Shown here piece after piece: positions 1 to 7,926 of a stretch of 17,676 nucleotides of DNA. The stretch comes from Streptococcus sp. (lineage in GTDB: Bacteria > Bacillota > Bacilli > Lactobacillales > Aerococcaceae), in the NCBI GenBank assembly GCA_015264885.1, contig JABZYY010000017.1, forward strand, positions 1-17,676. The letters are read 5' to 3'. A program made the position numbers and the translations under genes. Each line of letters opens with the position of its first letter. Positions within the stretch are counted from its first letter, which is position 1. Under the pieces are notes generated by a model, which saw only the letters and a program-made list of their open reading frames with translations, was not told the origin of the DNA and ran no database searches.

Positions 1-825
1 CCATTCAACGATATCCATATTTTCACCATTTAATTCTTCAACAATGTTATGAACACGTTGTCCACGAGGTCCTACGCATGTTCCAACAGGGTCTAAGTTA
101 GCATCGTTTGAACGAACGGCTACTTTAGCACGGTCACCTGCTTCACGAGCAATCGAAACGATTTCTACAACGCCATCGTAAATTTCAGGAACTTCTTGTT
201 CAAATAAACGTTTTAATAAATCTGGATGAGTACGACTTACGAAGATTTGAGGTCCTTTAGTAGTGTTGTCTACTTTAGAAACTAAAACCTTGATACGTTG
301 ATCAGGTAAGTACTCTTCAGTTGGAATTTGGTCCTGTTTCGCCATACCAGCAACGATACGTCCAAGGTTTACGTATACATAACGGAAATCTTGACGATCA
401 ACAACACCTGTCATGATTTCATTTTCGTATTGAATGAATTCATTGTAAATATTTGTACGTTCAGCATCGCGAAGACGTTGCATAATCACTTGTTTTGCAG
501 TTTGAGCAGCGATACGTCCGAAGTCTTTAGGTGTTACTTCAAAACGAATTTTATCGCCAACTTCATATGCTTTGTTTTTCGCATGTGCTTCTTCTAGGCT
601 AACTTCAAGAGTTGAATCGAATACATATTCAACAACTTCTTTAACTGCATATACATGCATGTTGCCTTTCTTTTGGTCAAACTCCACTTCAACGTTTTGA
701 GCTTGTCCGTAGTTTTTCTTATATGCAGACACTAAAGCTGCTTCTAAAGCTGTAATCACGACATCTTTAGAGATTCCTTTTTCTTCTTCGAGAACCGTTA
801 ATGCTCTTAGCATTTCTTTACTCAT
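1..825 (-). CDS. nusA: Transcription factor NusA, N-terminal part (3' end beyond window)
   Basis: NusA binds RNA polymerase and nascent RNA and controls pausing, intrinsic termination and antitermination. My minus-strand translation is open from an ATG at 825 to the left edge (275 codons) and begins MSKEMLRALTVLEEEKGISK. It shows the N-terminal polymerase-binding domain (about residues 1-125), an S1 domain (about 135-200), and the start of KH1 with the hallmark CVGPRGQRV around residues 250-258, followed by a NusA-typical VEELNGE-DIVEW stretch. The rest of the KH region is off the window. A strong AAGGAGT lies 7 nt before the ATG. The gene sits 19 nt after rimP, the classic rimP-nusA pair, so the two are almost certainly cotranscribed. 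Confidence 0.97.
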   Translation of the reverse strand, partial: MSKEMLRALTVLEEEKGISKDVVITALEAALVSAYKKNYGQAQNVEVEFDQKKGNMHVYAVKEVVEYVFDSTLEVSLEEAHAKNKAYEVGDKIRFEVTPKDFGRIAAQTAKQVIMQRLRDAERTNIYNEFIQYENEIMTGVVDRQDFRYVYVNLGRIVAGMAKQDQIPTEEYLPDQRIKVLVSKVDNTTKGPQIFVSRTHPDLLKRLFEQEVPEIYDGVVEIVSIAREAGDRAKVAVRSNDANLDPVGTCVGPRGQRVHNIVEELNGENMDIVEW

Positions 826-830
826 GTGTT

Positions 831-847
831 TACTCCTTTACTCCTTA
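831..847 (-). promoter_or_regulatory. Duplicated Shine-Dalgarno of nusA overlapping the rimP stop
   Basis: On the minus strand the 8-mer AAGGAGTA occurs twice in tandem immediately before nusA. The first copy includes part of the rimP TAA stop codon. The second copy is correctly spaced (7 nt after GGAG) for the nusA ATG. The upstream copy is 15 nt from the ATG, too far for normal initiation, but it could hold or reload a ribosome that has just terminated on rimP. The repeat is seen directly; its use is inferred. Confidence 0.6.
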
Positions 848-1318
848 GAATTTGATTGCAAGACGTGCTTTGGCAATATTCTTACGATCAATTGTAAATT
901 CTTTTGTTCTTGTTTTGATTTGTACGTTTAATGTTACCGTTTCTTCATCGACTGAAAGAAGAGTTCCTTCAAGGAATTTCTCACCTTCAACGTTTTGATA
1001 AAACGATAAGTGTACGTATGAACCAATGGCAGCTTTTAATTCTTCTTCGTTTCTTAATGGGCGTTCTGCACCAGGTGAAGAAACTTCTAAGAAATAAGCT
1101 TGTGGAATTGGATCTGGATCTTGTGCATCGAGAATTTCACTAAATTTTTCACTCATAAACGCACAGTCATCTAAATCGATACCGCCCGGTTTATCTAAGT
1201 AAAAACGTAGAAACCAATTCTTTCCTTCTTTTACAAATTCTAAGTCGAATAACTCAAAGCCTTCTTTTTCGATGACCTCTTTAGTTAGCTCTGTTACCGT
1301 CTCAGTTACTTTACTCAT
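845..1318 (-). CDS. rimP: Ribosome maturation factor RimP
   Basis: RimP is a cytoplasmic factor needed for maturation of the 30S ribosomal subunit. The 157-residue product has the expected N-terminal domain, with an LEFVKEG-like strand and the conserved LRFYLDKPGGIDLDDC segment, then YFLEVSSPGAERPL and a C-terminal Sm-like domain ending in KNIAKARLAIKF. Length matches the family (about 150-160). I place the start at the ATG at 1318 because AAGGAGG lies 8 nt upstream. An in-frame ATG at 1348 would add ten residues but has no ribosome binding site. nusA follows after 19 nt. A promoter and a terminator-like hairpin both lie upstream in the leader. Confidence 0.95.
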   Translation of the reverse strand: MSKVTETVTELTKEVIEKEGFELFDLEFVKEGKNWFLRFYLDKPGGIDLDDCAFMSEKFSEILDAQDPDPIPQAYFLEVSSPGAERPLRNEEELKAAIGSYVHLSFYQNVEGEKFLEGTLLSVDEETVTLNVQIKTRTKEFTIDRKNIAKARLAIKF

Positions 1319-1354
1319 AGCCTCAACCTCCTTGCTACTTGAGTCCATGTCGAT

Positions 1355-1382
1355 AAAAAGAGTGAGCGTTTCCGCTCACTCT
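1355..1382 (-). terminator. Intrinsic terminator after polC, lying inside the rimP leader
   Basis: Read on the minus strand, a perfect 10-bp stem AGAGTGAGCG/CGCTCACTCT closes a GAAA tetraloop and runs into TTTT then ATCG. This is a textbook rho-independent terminator for the uppS-cdsA-rseP-polC operon. It lies downstream of the predicted rimP promoter (1409-1438), so rimP-nusA transcripts must also pass it. Confidence 0.85.
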
Positions 1383-1408
1383 CCTCTCAACTACTATTCT
1401 ACTTTGTT

Positions 1409-1438
1409 AGTATACCATATACTTTGTTAAAATACCAA
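1409..1438 (-). promoter_or_regulatory. Predicted sigma-A promoter of rimP-nusA
   Basis: On the minus strand, -35 TTGGTA (1433-1438) and -10 TATACT (1409-1414) are separated by 18 nt, with TGG just before the -10 giving an extended -10 element. Start of transcription is expected near 1402, about 20 nt before the terminator-like hairpin. A 10-bp direct repeat TAACAAAGTA (minus-strand sense; 1400-1409 and 1420-1429) overlaps the start-site region and the spacer. Confidence 0.6.
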
Positions 1439-1449
1439 CTATTGTGATA

Positions 1450-4400
1450 TTAGAACAAATCATCGAATAACGATAATTGGTTTTCATCTGGTAAATGGTC
1501 TAAGACTTTATTTTCTGTCATATAGTCAATAAGCGTCTTCGATACTTTACCACGTGTCGCCAAATCTTTCTTCGATAGGAATGGTTGTTCTTGTCTTGCT
1601 TCAACGATTTTGTTTGCAACGTTCAAGCCTAAACCTTGAATCGCTCTAAATGGAGCAATCAGTGAATCGCCTTCAATTACAAAGTTACTTGCTTCAGATT
1701 TATCCACGTCGACCATCTTGAAGTGGAAACCACGTTCCACCATCTCGTTGGCTAATTCTAGAACGGTTAGCAAGTTTTGTTCTTTCGTACTTGCTTCCAT
1801 TCCCTTTTCGCGAATTTCTTTCATTCGTTTCTTAATCATCTCTTTCCCTTGTGACATGGCAACGATATCAAATGCTTTAGCCCGGATGGAGAAATAAGCA
1901 CAGTAGTAATAAATCGGATGATGCACCTTGAAATAGGCCACCCGCAAGGCCATCATAACATAGGCTGCCGCATGGGCTTTCGGGAACATATATTTAATCT
2001 TCAAACAAGATTGAATATACCATTCTGGTACATTTTTCTCTCTCATAATCGCTTGGAAGTCGTCAGGAATTCCTTTCCCTTTACGAACCCCTTCCATGAT
2101 TTTGAAGGCAATCCCTTCTTCAACGCCTTTATGAATTAGATACACCATGATATCGTCACGACAACCAATAACGTCGGCCAGTGGGATATTATGAAGACGA
2201 ATCAACTCTTCGGCGTTTCCAAGATATACGTCAGTACCATGTGACAACCCTGAAATTTGAAGCAATTCGGTAAATGTTGAAGGTTTTGTTTGTTCCAACA
2301 TTCCACGAACGAATTTAGTCCCAAATTCCGGAATCCCAAGTGTACCTGTATTGGAATCGATTTGTTCAGGAGTCACTCCTAACACTTCAGTACCACCAAA
2401 GATTTTCATTACTTCAGGATCATCTGGTGGAATCGACTTTGGATCCATTCCTGATAAGTCTTGTAACATACGAATCACAGTCGGATCATCGTGTCCAAGA
2501 ATATCGAGTTTTAATACATTATCGTGAATTGAGTGGAAGTCAAAGTGGGTTGTTCTCCACTCAGCACTCAAATCATCGGCCGGGTATTGAATTGGCGTAA
2601 AATCATACACGTCCATATAATCTGGGATTACAATAATCCCACCCGGGTGCTGACCTGTACTTCTCTTAACTCCCGTACATCCGCTCGCTAACCGTTCAAT
2701 TTCTGCTTGACGGAACTCTAGACCTAAGTCCCGCTCGTATCCTTTTACATACCCAAAGGCCGTCTTATCGGCTACCGTACTGATGGTTCCTGCACGATAC
2801 ACGTAATCTTCACCGAACAGTACTTTTGTATAGTTATGCGCTTGTGGTTGATATTCCCCACTAAAGTTTAAATCGATATCGGGAACTTTATCTCCGTAGA
2901 ATCCTAGGAAGGTTTCAAACGGAATATCGTGTCCATCTTTAACCATCCTCGTATTACATCTTGGACAGTTTTTTTCAGGTAAATCAAAGCCTGAGCCTAC
3001 TGATCCATCATCAAAGAATTCTGATAATTGACATTGAGGACAACGATAGTGTGGCGCTAATGGATTTACTTCAGTAATTCCAGTTAAAGTAGCTACTAAG
3101 GATGAACCAACCGACCCACGTGATCCAACCAAATACCCGTCCTGATTACTCTTTAATACAAGTTTTTGAGCAATTAAATAAATTACCGAAAAACCATTTC
3201 CAATAATACTCTTTAGCTCTTTTTTAATACGATCATCCACAATTTTAGGTAGAGGATTTCCATACCATTCATGTGCTTTATCGTAGCTTAATTTAGTGAT
3301 TTCGTCAGCGGCGCCTTCGATTTTCGGAGTGAATAAATCGTCTTTCACTGGAGTAATTTCTTCTAATTGCTCGCTAATCCAATTTGAATTTGTCACGACT
3401 ACTTCATAAGCTTTTTCCTCTCCAAGAAAAGCAAATTCTTTCAGCATTTCGTCAGTTGTTCTTAAATGAGAATCTGGATATTCTTGAGGAACACCATTGT
3501 TTAATGATGTCAGAAGAATCTCACGATAAATCTTGTCTTCTGGATTTAAGTAGTGAACATTCCCTGTTGCTACAACTGGTTTCCCTAACTCTTCCCCAAG
3601 ACGGACTAAGTTTTGAATGATTTCTTCTAAGTGATGCTCATTACGAATTAATTCTTTTTTGATTAAAGGACGATAGATGGCTTTTGGCATAATTTCAATA
3701 TAATCATAGAATTTAGCCTTTTCTTTAGCCTCGTTATATCCTTTTTGCATCATCGCTTCGAATACTTCACCTTCAGCGCATCCTGATCCTAGTAAGAATG
3801 AATCACGACGGCTTGAAAGCATACTTCTTAAAATACGAGGGACGCGGTAATAATACTCAATATTCGATTGAGATACGACCTTGAACAATTCTTTTAGTCC
3901 AGCTTGATCTTTTGCAAAAATCGTGGCATGGAATGGTCGACCGTTTTTAAAGACTTCCTCTGGATGAATATTGGTATTTAATTCATCATGATACAACAAA
4001 TTATGTTCTGTCGCTGCTTCTTTTAAGAAGATATGACATAAGTAACCTGTCGTTTCAGAGTCATACACAGCACGGTGATGTTGTTCCAGTGCAACATTAT
4101 AGCGTTTCGCTAAAGTATTTAAACGATGAGACTTCAGTTGAGGATGAAGCATACGTGACAATTCCAGAGTATCTATAACTGGTTGGTTTGTTTTTGGGAT
4201 TCCCACATTTTCATATCCTGTATTTAAGAAGCCCATATCGAAACTTGCGTTATGCGCAACAAGGATGCAATCTTTAGAAAATTCGTGGAATTCTTTTAAG
4301 ACTTGTTCTACAGATTTAGAACCTTTCACCATCTCATCTGTAATCCCTGTTAATTGAATAGTTGTTGCAGACAATGGATGGCCTGGATCAATAAATTCTT

Positions 4401-5784
4401 CAAACTTATCAATGACGACACCGTTTTTCATTTTAACAGCGGCTAGTTCGATGATGCTGTCATAAATCGCAGAAAGACCTGTTGTTTCCACGTCAAAGAC
4501 CACATAAGTCGCGTCTTCTAATAAAATATGTTGCGGATTATAGGCTACATTCACGTGGTCATCAACGATATTTCCTTCTAATCCGTATAAAATTTTAATG
4601 CCGTTTTTCTTACCAGCGCCATGTGCTTCTGGGTAGGCCTGTAAATTGGCGTGATCTGTAATCGCAATTGCCTTATGTCCCCATTTAGCCGCTTGACTAA
4701 TCAAATCACTTGGAGAATTCGTCGCATCCATCACTGACATATTCGTGTGCATGTGCAACTCAACGCGTTTTTCGCCTTCTGCTTTGTCTTTTCTACCTTC
4801 ATGGTTCACAGCATTCATATCGCGAATAATCATTCCTAATTCTTGAGAGAACTTATTCACTTCAATCGTACCGAACGCTCTAACCCATGTCCCCTTTTTC
4901 AAGCCTTCAAGCGCTTGTTCATCTTCAGGAGTTGATGGGAATAAAGTCGCACTGATGGAAGATGTATAGTCCGTTAATTTAATATTTCCGAACAACTTCC
5001 CCTTGGCTTTACCGCGACGAAGTTCAATATCAAAAATCTTCCCTTCGATTACAACATTGCGCTCTTCTTCGAAAATATCAGCAAGCGCACGAACTTCACT
5101 ATTGGACTTAATTGGTTTACCGTAAATAACACCTTCTGGTTTAGAAGAACCAGGCGAAGCAGATTTTCTTTGCGGAGCTTGAGCAGCTGCTAATTGTGCT
5201 GTTTTTTGAGCTTCATTAAATGCTTGCTCAATCTGTTGTTCTTTTTGAATAAATTCTTCAGCTAATCGATCCTGCAATTCACCATCTACATGGATTTGAA
5301 TGCCTAATTTAGGGAATCCAGCTTCTATATAAGCTTGTTGAATTTTTGGAACGCAATTATTCGTTAAGTGTGTCTTTGTTAATTCATTTGGACAATGCAA
5401 TTGAATTTGATTTTTCTCATATTTTGGAGTTTGATCCGCTAAAATTTGATGAGAAACTGCAGATTCATCCTTTAATGTCTCTAACACATATTCCCAATAA
5501 GACTGAACTAAATCTTCTGTTACCTCTGCACCATCATCAGTTGTAATAACAGCTTTTCCACCGAATTGGCGGTAAGTGTCATTGAGCGCATCGGTAAATA
5601 GTCTGAATTTTTCATACATAAAAATGACTGGATTTTGAATATGAAACGTCCATGTTTTATCTAACTTAGAGATATCAATTCGAACTAATTTTGCTTCATC
5701 AAATTCCGGAGAAAAAATACTAGTGTCAGCAATATTAAATTGCTCGATCACTTTTTTCATTAAATCTTTTTGTGATTGACTCAT
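1450..5784 (-). CDS. polC: DNA polymerase III alpha subunit, Gram-positive PolC type
   Basis: PolC is the main replicative DNA polymerase of low-GC Gram-positives and works with the beta clamp at the fork. The 1444-residue protein has, in order: an N-terminal domain (to about 220); an OB-fold (about 220-330); the first half of a PHP domain starting at ELHMHTN near 345; an inserted DEDD-type proofreading exonuclease (FDVETTG near 430, VAHNASFD, and HHRAVYDSETTG near 574); the rest of PHP; then the polymerase core with GSRGSVGSS near 890, a zinc-binding pair CPQC/CPRC (about 918 and 944) and the catalytic PDIDLNFSGEY near 968. It ends in a clamp-binding-like QLSLFDDLF. Length fits the family (about 1440). 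I use the ATG at 5784 because AAGGAGG precedes it by 5 nt; the upstream in-frame ATG at 5826 lacks a site. It follows rseP by 61 nt. Confidence 0.98.
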   Translation of the reverse strand: MSQSQKDLMKKVIEQFNIADTSIFSPEFDEAKLVRIDISKLDKTWTFHIQNPVIFMYEKFRLFTDALNDTYRQFGGKAVITTDDGAEVTEDLVQSYWEYVLETLKDESAVSHQILADQTPKYEKNQIQLHCPNELTKTHLTNNCVPKIQQAYIEAGFPKLGIQIHVDGELQDRLAEEFIQKEQQIEQAFNEAQKTAQLAAAQAPQRKSASPGSSKPEGVIYGKPIKSNSEVRALADIFEEERNVVIEGKIFDIELRRGKAKGKLFGNIKLTDYTSSISATLFPSTPEDEQALEGLKKGTWVRAFGTIEVNKFSQELGMIIRDMNAVNHEGRKDKAEGEKRVELHMHTNMSVMDATNSPSDLISQAAKWGHKAIAITDHANLQAYPEAHGAGKKNGIKILYGLEGNIVDDHVNVAYNPQHILLEDATYVVFDVETTGLSAIYDSIIELAAVKMKNGVVIDKFEEFIDPGHPLSATTIQLTGITDEMVKGSKSVEQVLKEFHEFSKDCILVAHNASFDMGFLNTGYENVGIPKTNQPVIDTLELSRMLHPQLKSHRLNTLAKRYNVALEQHHRAVYDSETTGYLCHIFLKEAATEHNLLYHDELNTNIHPEEVFKNGRPFHATIFAKDQAGLKELFKVVSQSNIEYYYRVPRILRSMLSSRRDSFLLGSGCAEGEVFEAMMQKGYNEAKEKAKFYDYIEIMPKAIYRPLIKKELIRNEHHLEEIIQNLVRLGEELGKPVVATGNVHYLNPEDKIYREILLTSLNNGVPQEYPDSHLRTTDEMLKEFAFLGEEKAYEVVVTNSNWISEQLEEITPVKDDLFTPKIEGAADEITKLSYDKAHEWYGNPLPKIVDDRIKKELKSIIGNGFSVIYLIAQKLVLKSNQDGYLVGSRGSVGSSLVATLTGITEVNPLAPHYRCPQCQLSEFFDDGSVGSGFDLPEKNCPRCNTRMVKDGHDIPFETFLGFYGDKVPDIDLNFSGEYQPQAHNYTKVLFGEDYVYRAGTISTVADKTAFGYVKGYERDLGLEFRQAEIERLASGCTGVKRSTGQHPGGIIVIPDYMDVYDFTPIQYPADDLSAEWRTTHFDFHSIHDNVLKLDILGHDDPTVIRMLQDLSGMDPKSIPPDDPEVMKIFGGTEVLGVTPEQIDSNTGTLGIPEFGTKFVRGMLEQTKPSTFTELLQISGLSHGTDVYLGNAEELIRLHNIPLADVIGCRDDIMVYLIHKGVEEGIAFKIMEGVRKGKGIPDDFQAIMREKNVPEWYIQSCLKIKYMFPKAHAAAYVMMALRVAYFKVHHPIYYYCAYFSIRAKAFDIVAMSQGKEMIKKRMKEIREKGMEASTKEQNLLTVLELANEMVERGFHFKMVDVDKSEASNFVIEGDSLIAPFRAIQGLGLNVANKIVEARQEQPFLSKKDLATRGKVSKTLIDYMTENKVLDHLPDENQLSLFDDLF

Positions 5785-5811
5785 GGTTTCCTCCTTTTTT
5801 ATTACATAAGA

Positions 5812-5840
5812 AGAGTGCTCCACCATCGTAGAGACACTCT
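5812..5840 (-). other. Hairpin in the rseP-polC intergenic gap
   Basis: The 61-nt gap between rseP and polC contains arms AGAGTGCTC and GAGACACTCT, which pair over 9 bp with one bulged A around a 10-nt loop. The sequence that follows on the minus strand is TCTTATG, not a U-run, so it does not look like a terminator. polC is probably cotranscribed with rseP. The hairpin could be an RNA-processing or stabilising element. Its position is where proS stands in many relatives. Confidence 0.45.
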
Positions 5841-5845
5841 CTTGT

Positions 5846-7111
5846 CTAATTAAATAATTTCATAATATCGTTCCATGTCACAAGAAGCATTAACGCAAAA
5901 AGGAAAATAGCTCCTACAATCGTTAAATAACCTTCTTTTTCTGGATCGAGTGGTTTCTTACGAATTCCTTCGATAACATTCAGAACTAGTTTACCACCAT
6001 CAAGTGCTGGAATTGGTAAAAGGTTCATTACTCCAAGGTTGGCACTAATCATTCCCATGAAAGCAAGTAAATCAATGAACCCATTTTTAGCCACTTGCGA
6101 TGTCATAGAATAAATAGCAACCGGTCCACCTAGTTGATTTAAATTAAACCCACGTGTAAACAGCGAGCCTAGTGCTGAGAGCACTAATACGACCACTGAA
6201 ACAGTTTGCGTAAATCCATAAGCAAGAATGGAAAGAATATCATTTTTAAGAATTCTTGTCACACCAAATTGACCTACTTTTGAACCATCTGATGCTTCGA
6301 CAGCTTTAGGAGTGACTTGAACTTCCTTAGTTTTCCCGTCACGTTCAATCGAAACTGCTAGAGCTTTATCCGCGCTTGAACGAACAATTTTTGTCATTTC
6401 ATCCCATGAATGAATCTCAACGCCGTCGATTGAAAGAACTTTATCGCCTTCTTTTAGCCCTGCTACTTGCGCTGCAGAATCATCAGTTATTTGTCCGATA
6501 ATCGCATCATTCGATGGAACTCCACCTTGCATAAATCCAACAATAATAAATACTAAAATCGATAAAATAAAGTTATTCATCGGTCCAGCAGCGTTCGTTT
6601 TAATTCGATTCCATAAAGTAGCTGAATTAAATTGACGTTCCACAGGAGCAACGACTACTTCTGTTCCATCAGATTCAACAATTGTTGCAGTCTTCGAAAC
6701 TGTTAGCGTCACTTTTTCTTCTGAATTAATGAAGTATCCAGTTAATGTCATATCCTTATGTAAGTCTGCATCTTCGATTTGGAAAGGTACAGAATTCTCG
6801 ATAATTAATTTATCGTCAAAATTTAATTTTTGAACAACATTCTCATTATCTAGGACGATGGTAATCATCATCCCTGGTTTGATTTCTTGTTCATCTTCAT
6901 CATGACCCGCCATACGAACATATCCACCAATTGGTAATAAGCGAAGTGTATATACTGTTTCGCCTTTACGAACTTGGAAGATTTTTGGTCCCATCCCAAT
7001 CGCAAATTCACGAACTAAAATACCCGCTTTTTTTGCAAAATAATAATGACCAAACTCATGAATAATCACGATGATGCTAAATACAAATAAAAATGCAATT
7101 AATCCTTGCAA
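5846..7111 (-). CDS. rseP: RseP/Eep site-2 intramembrane zinc metalloprotease
   Basis: This polytopic membrane protease performs site-2 cleavage of membrane-spanning substrates. In relatives these are anti-sigma factors and leftover signal peptides; enterococcal Eep releases peptide pheromones. The 421-residue product shows the zinc motif HEFGH at residues 18-22 in the first membrane helix, GIL-REFAIGMGPKI, an extracytoplasmic insertion, a PDZ domain (about 195-270, AGLKEGDKVLSIDGVEI), and the second active-site motif LLPIPALDGGKL near residue 370, then C-terminal helices. The start is a TTG at 7109-7111, supported by AGAGGTG 6 nt upstream and by alignment with the family N-terminus; there is no ATG nearby. 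It begins 14 nt after cdsA ends, and its ribosome binding site touches the cdsA stop. Confidence 0.96.
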   Translation of the reverse strand: MQGLIAFLFVFSIIVIIHEFGHYYFAKKAGILVREFAIGMGPKIFQVRKGETVYTLRLLPIGGYVRMAGHDEDEQEIKPGMMITIVLDNENVVQKLNFDDKLIIENSVPFQIEDADLHKDMTLTGYFINSEEKVTLTVSKTATIVESDGTEVVVAPVERQFNSATLWNRIKTNAAGPMNNFILSILVFIIVGFMQGGVPSNDAIIGQITDDSAAQVAGLKEGDKVLSIDGVEIHSWDEMTKIVRSSADKALAVSIERDGKTKEVQVTPKAVEASDGSKVGQFGVTRILKNDILSILAYGFTQTVSVVVLVLSALGSLFTRGFNLNQLGGPVAIYSMTSQVAKNGFIDLLAFMGMISANLGVMNLLPIPALDGGKLVLNVIEGIRKKPLDPEKEGYLTIVGAIFLFALMLLVTWNDIMKLFN

Positions 7112-7125
7112 TTATTTCACCTCTT

Positions 7126-7926
7126 TCACATATCCCCAAAGAATTTAAATACAATCTGGAACATTAACATAGCAAAGAATGTGGAATCGAAGCGATCCAA
7201 TACTCCTCCATGTCCTGGGAAAAAGTTTCCAGAATCTTTCACGTTAAATTGTCTCTTATAAGCAGACTCTACCAAATCACCTAATTGTCCAAAAATGGAT
7301 AAGAAAACCATTAAGAGCACAAATTCAAATACTGAAAATTGAACTGGATTATAAAATGGAACAACGAGCAATCCTAACAGTACTGAGCCAAGAACGCCAC
7401 CAATAGACCCTTCAATTGTTTTATTGGGGCTGATATCTGGAGCTAACTTGTGTTTCCCAAACTGACGTCCTGCTAAATAGGCAAATGAGTCCGTTCCCCA
7501 AATGACAATAAAGACAAAAATCGCCATTCCGAAACTAATACTTCTGACAAATAATATTCCAGAGAAACCACCACCGACGTATAAAGAAATCAGCGAACAA
7601 AACGCTGCGTCTTCAAACGAAAATCGGTCGCTCTTATAAACCGTTAATGTCATCAGTAACATCACCATTAAGAAATAAAAGAAGAAATAGTCAATTCCTC
7701 GTGGCAGGGCTACTAATGGCTTCTGTGAGAATAAAAATGATAATGTTGCCAGTAATGTTAAAGCTCCCTCAATAGAAAAAATATTCATTTTCTTCATTTG
7801 GAAGAATTCATAAATCGCTACAATCGCTAACATTGCTAAAAGTGTTCTAAGCCAAATGTCGCCTACAAAAAGAATTGGCAAGAAGATACCTAAAGCAATA
7901 AGTGCGGTAATGACACGTTGTTTCAT
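7126..7926 (-). CDS. cdsA: Phosphatidate cytidylyltransferase (CDP-diacylglycerol synthase)
   Basis: CdsA makes CDP-diacylglycerol from phosphatidic acid and CTP at the membrane, feeding phosphatidylglycerol and cardiolipin synthesis. The 266-residue protein is mostly hydrophobic helices. Near the C-terminus (about 221-247) it carries the full family signature: S-x-x-KR, then VKDSGNFFPGHGGVLDRFD. An upstream DISPNKTIEGSIGG motif is also typical. Its ATG directly abuts the uppS stop codon (TAGATG), and a GGAGG lies 10 nt upstream inside uppS, so translation is probably coupled to uppS. Length fits the family. Confidence 0.97.
   Translation of the reverse strand: MKQRVITALIALGIFLPILFVGDIWLRTLLAMLAIVAIYEFFQMKKMNIFSIEGALTLLATLSFLFSQKPLVALPRGIDYFFFYFLMVMLLMTLTVYKSDRFSFEDAAFCSLISLYVGGGFSGILFVRSISFGMAIFVFIVIWGTDSFAYLAGRQFGKHKLAPDISPNKTIEGSIGGVLGSVLLGLLVVPFYNPVQFSVFEFVLLMVFLSIFGQLGDLVESAYKRQFNVKDSGNFFPGHGGVLDRFDSTFFAMLMFQIVFKFFGDM

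Noticed and set aside
328..597. Plus-strand 89-codon open frame at the left edge
   Set aside because: It lies antisense to nusA, which has clear domains and a ribosome site; the product is low-complexity and resembles nothing.
1319..1348. Ten-residue N-terminal extension of RimP from the ATG at 1348
   Set aside because: No ribosome site upstream, and it would translate through the strong AAGGAGG that serves the ATG at 1318.
1918..5546. Several plus-strand open frames of 66-86 codons opposite polC
   Set aside because: They are antisense to conserved PolC coding sequence, lack ribosome sites and have no recognisable motifs.
5812..5840. rseP-polC hairpin as a terminator or T-box remnant of proS
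   Set aside because: There is no U-run after the stem and no recognisable T-box sequence, so only a hairpin is reported.
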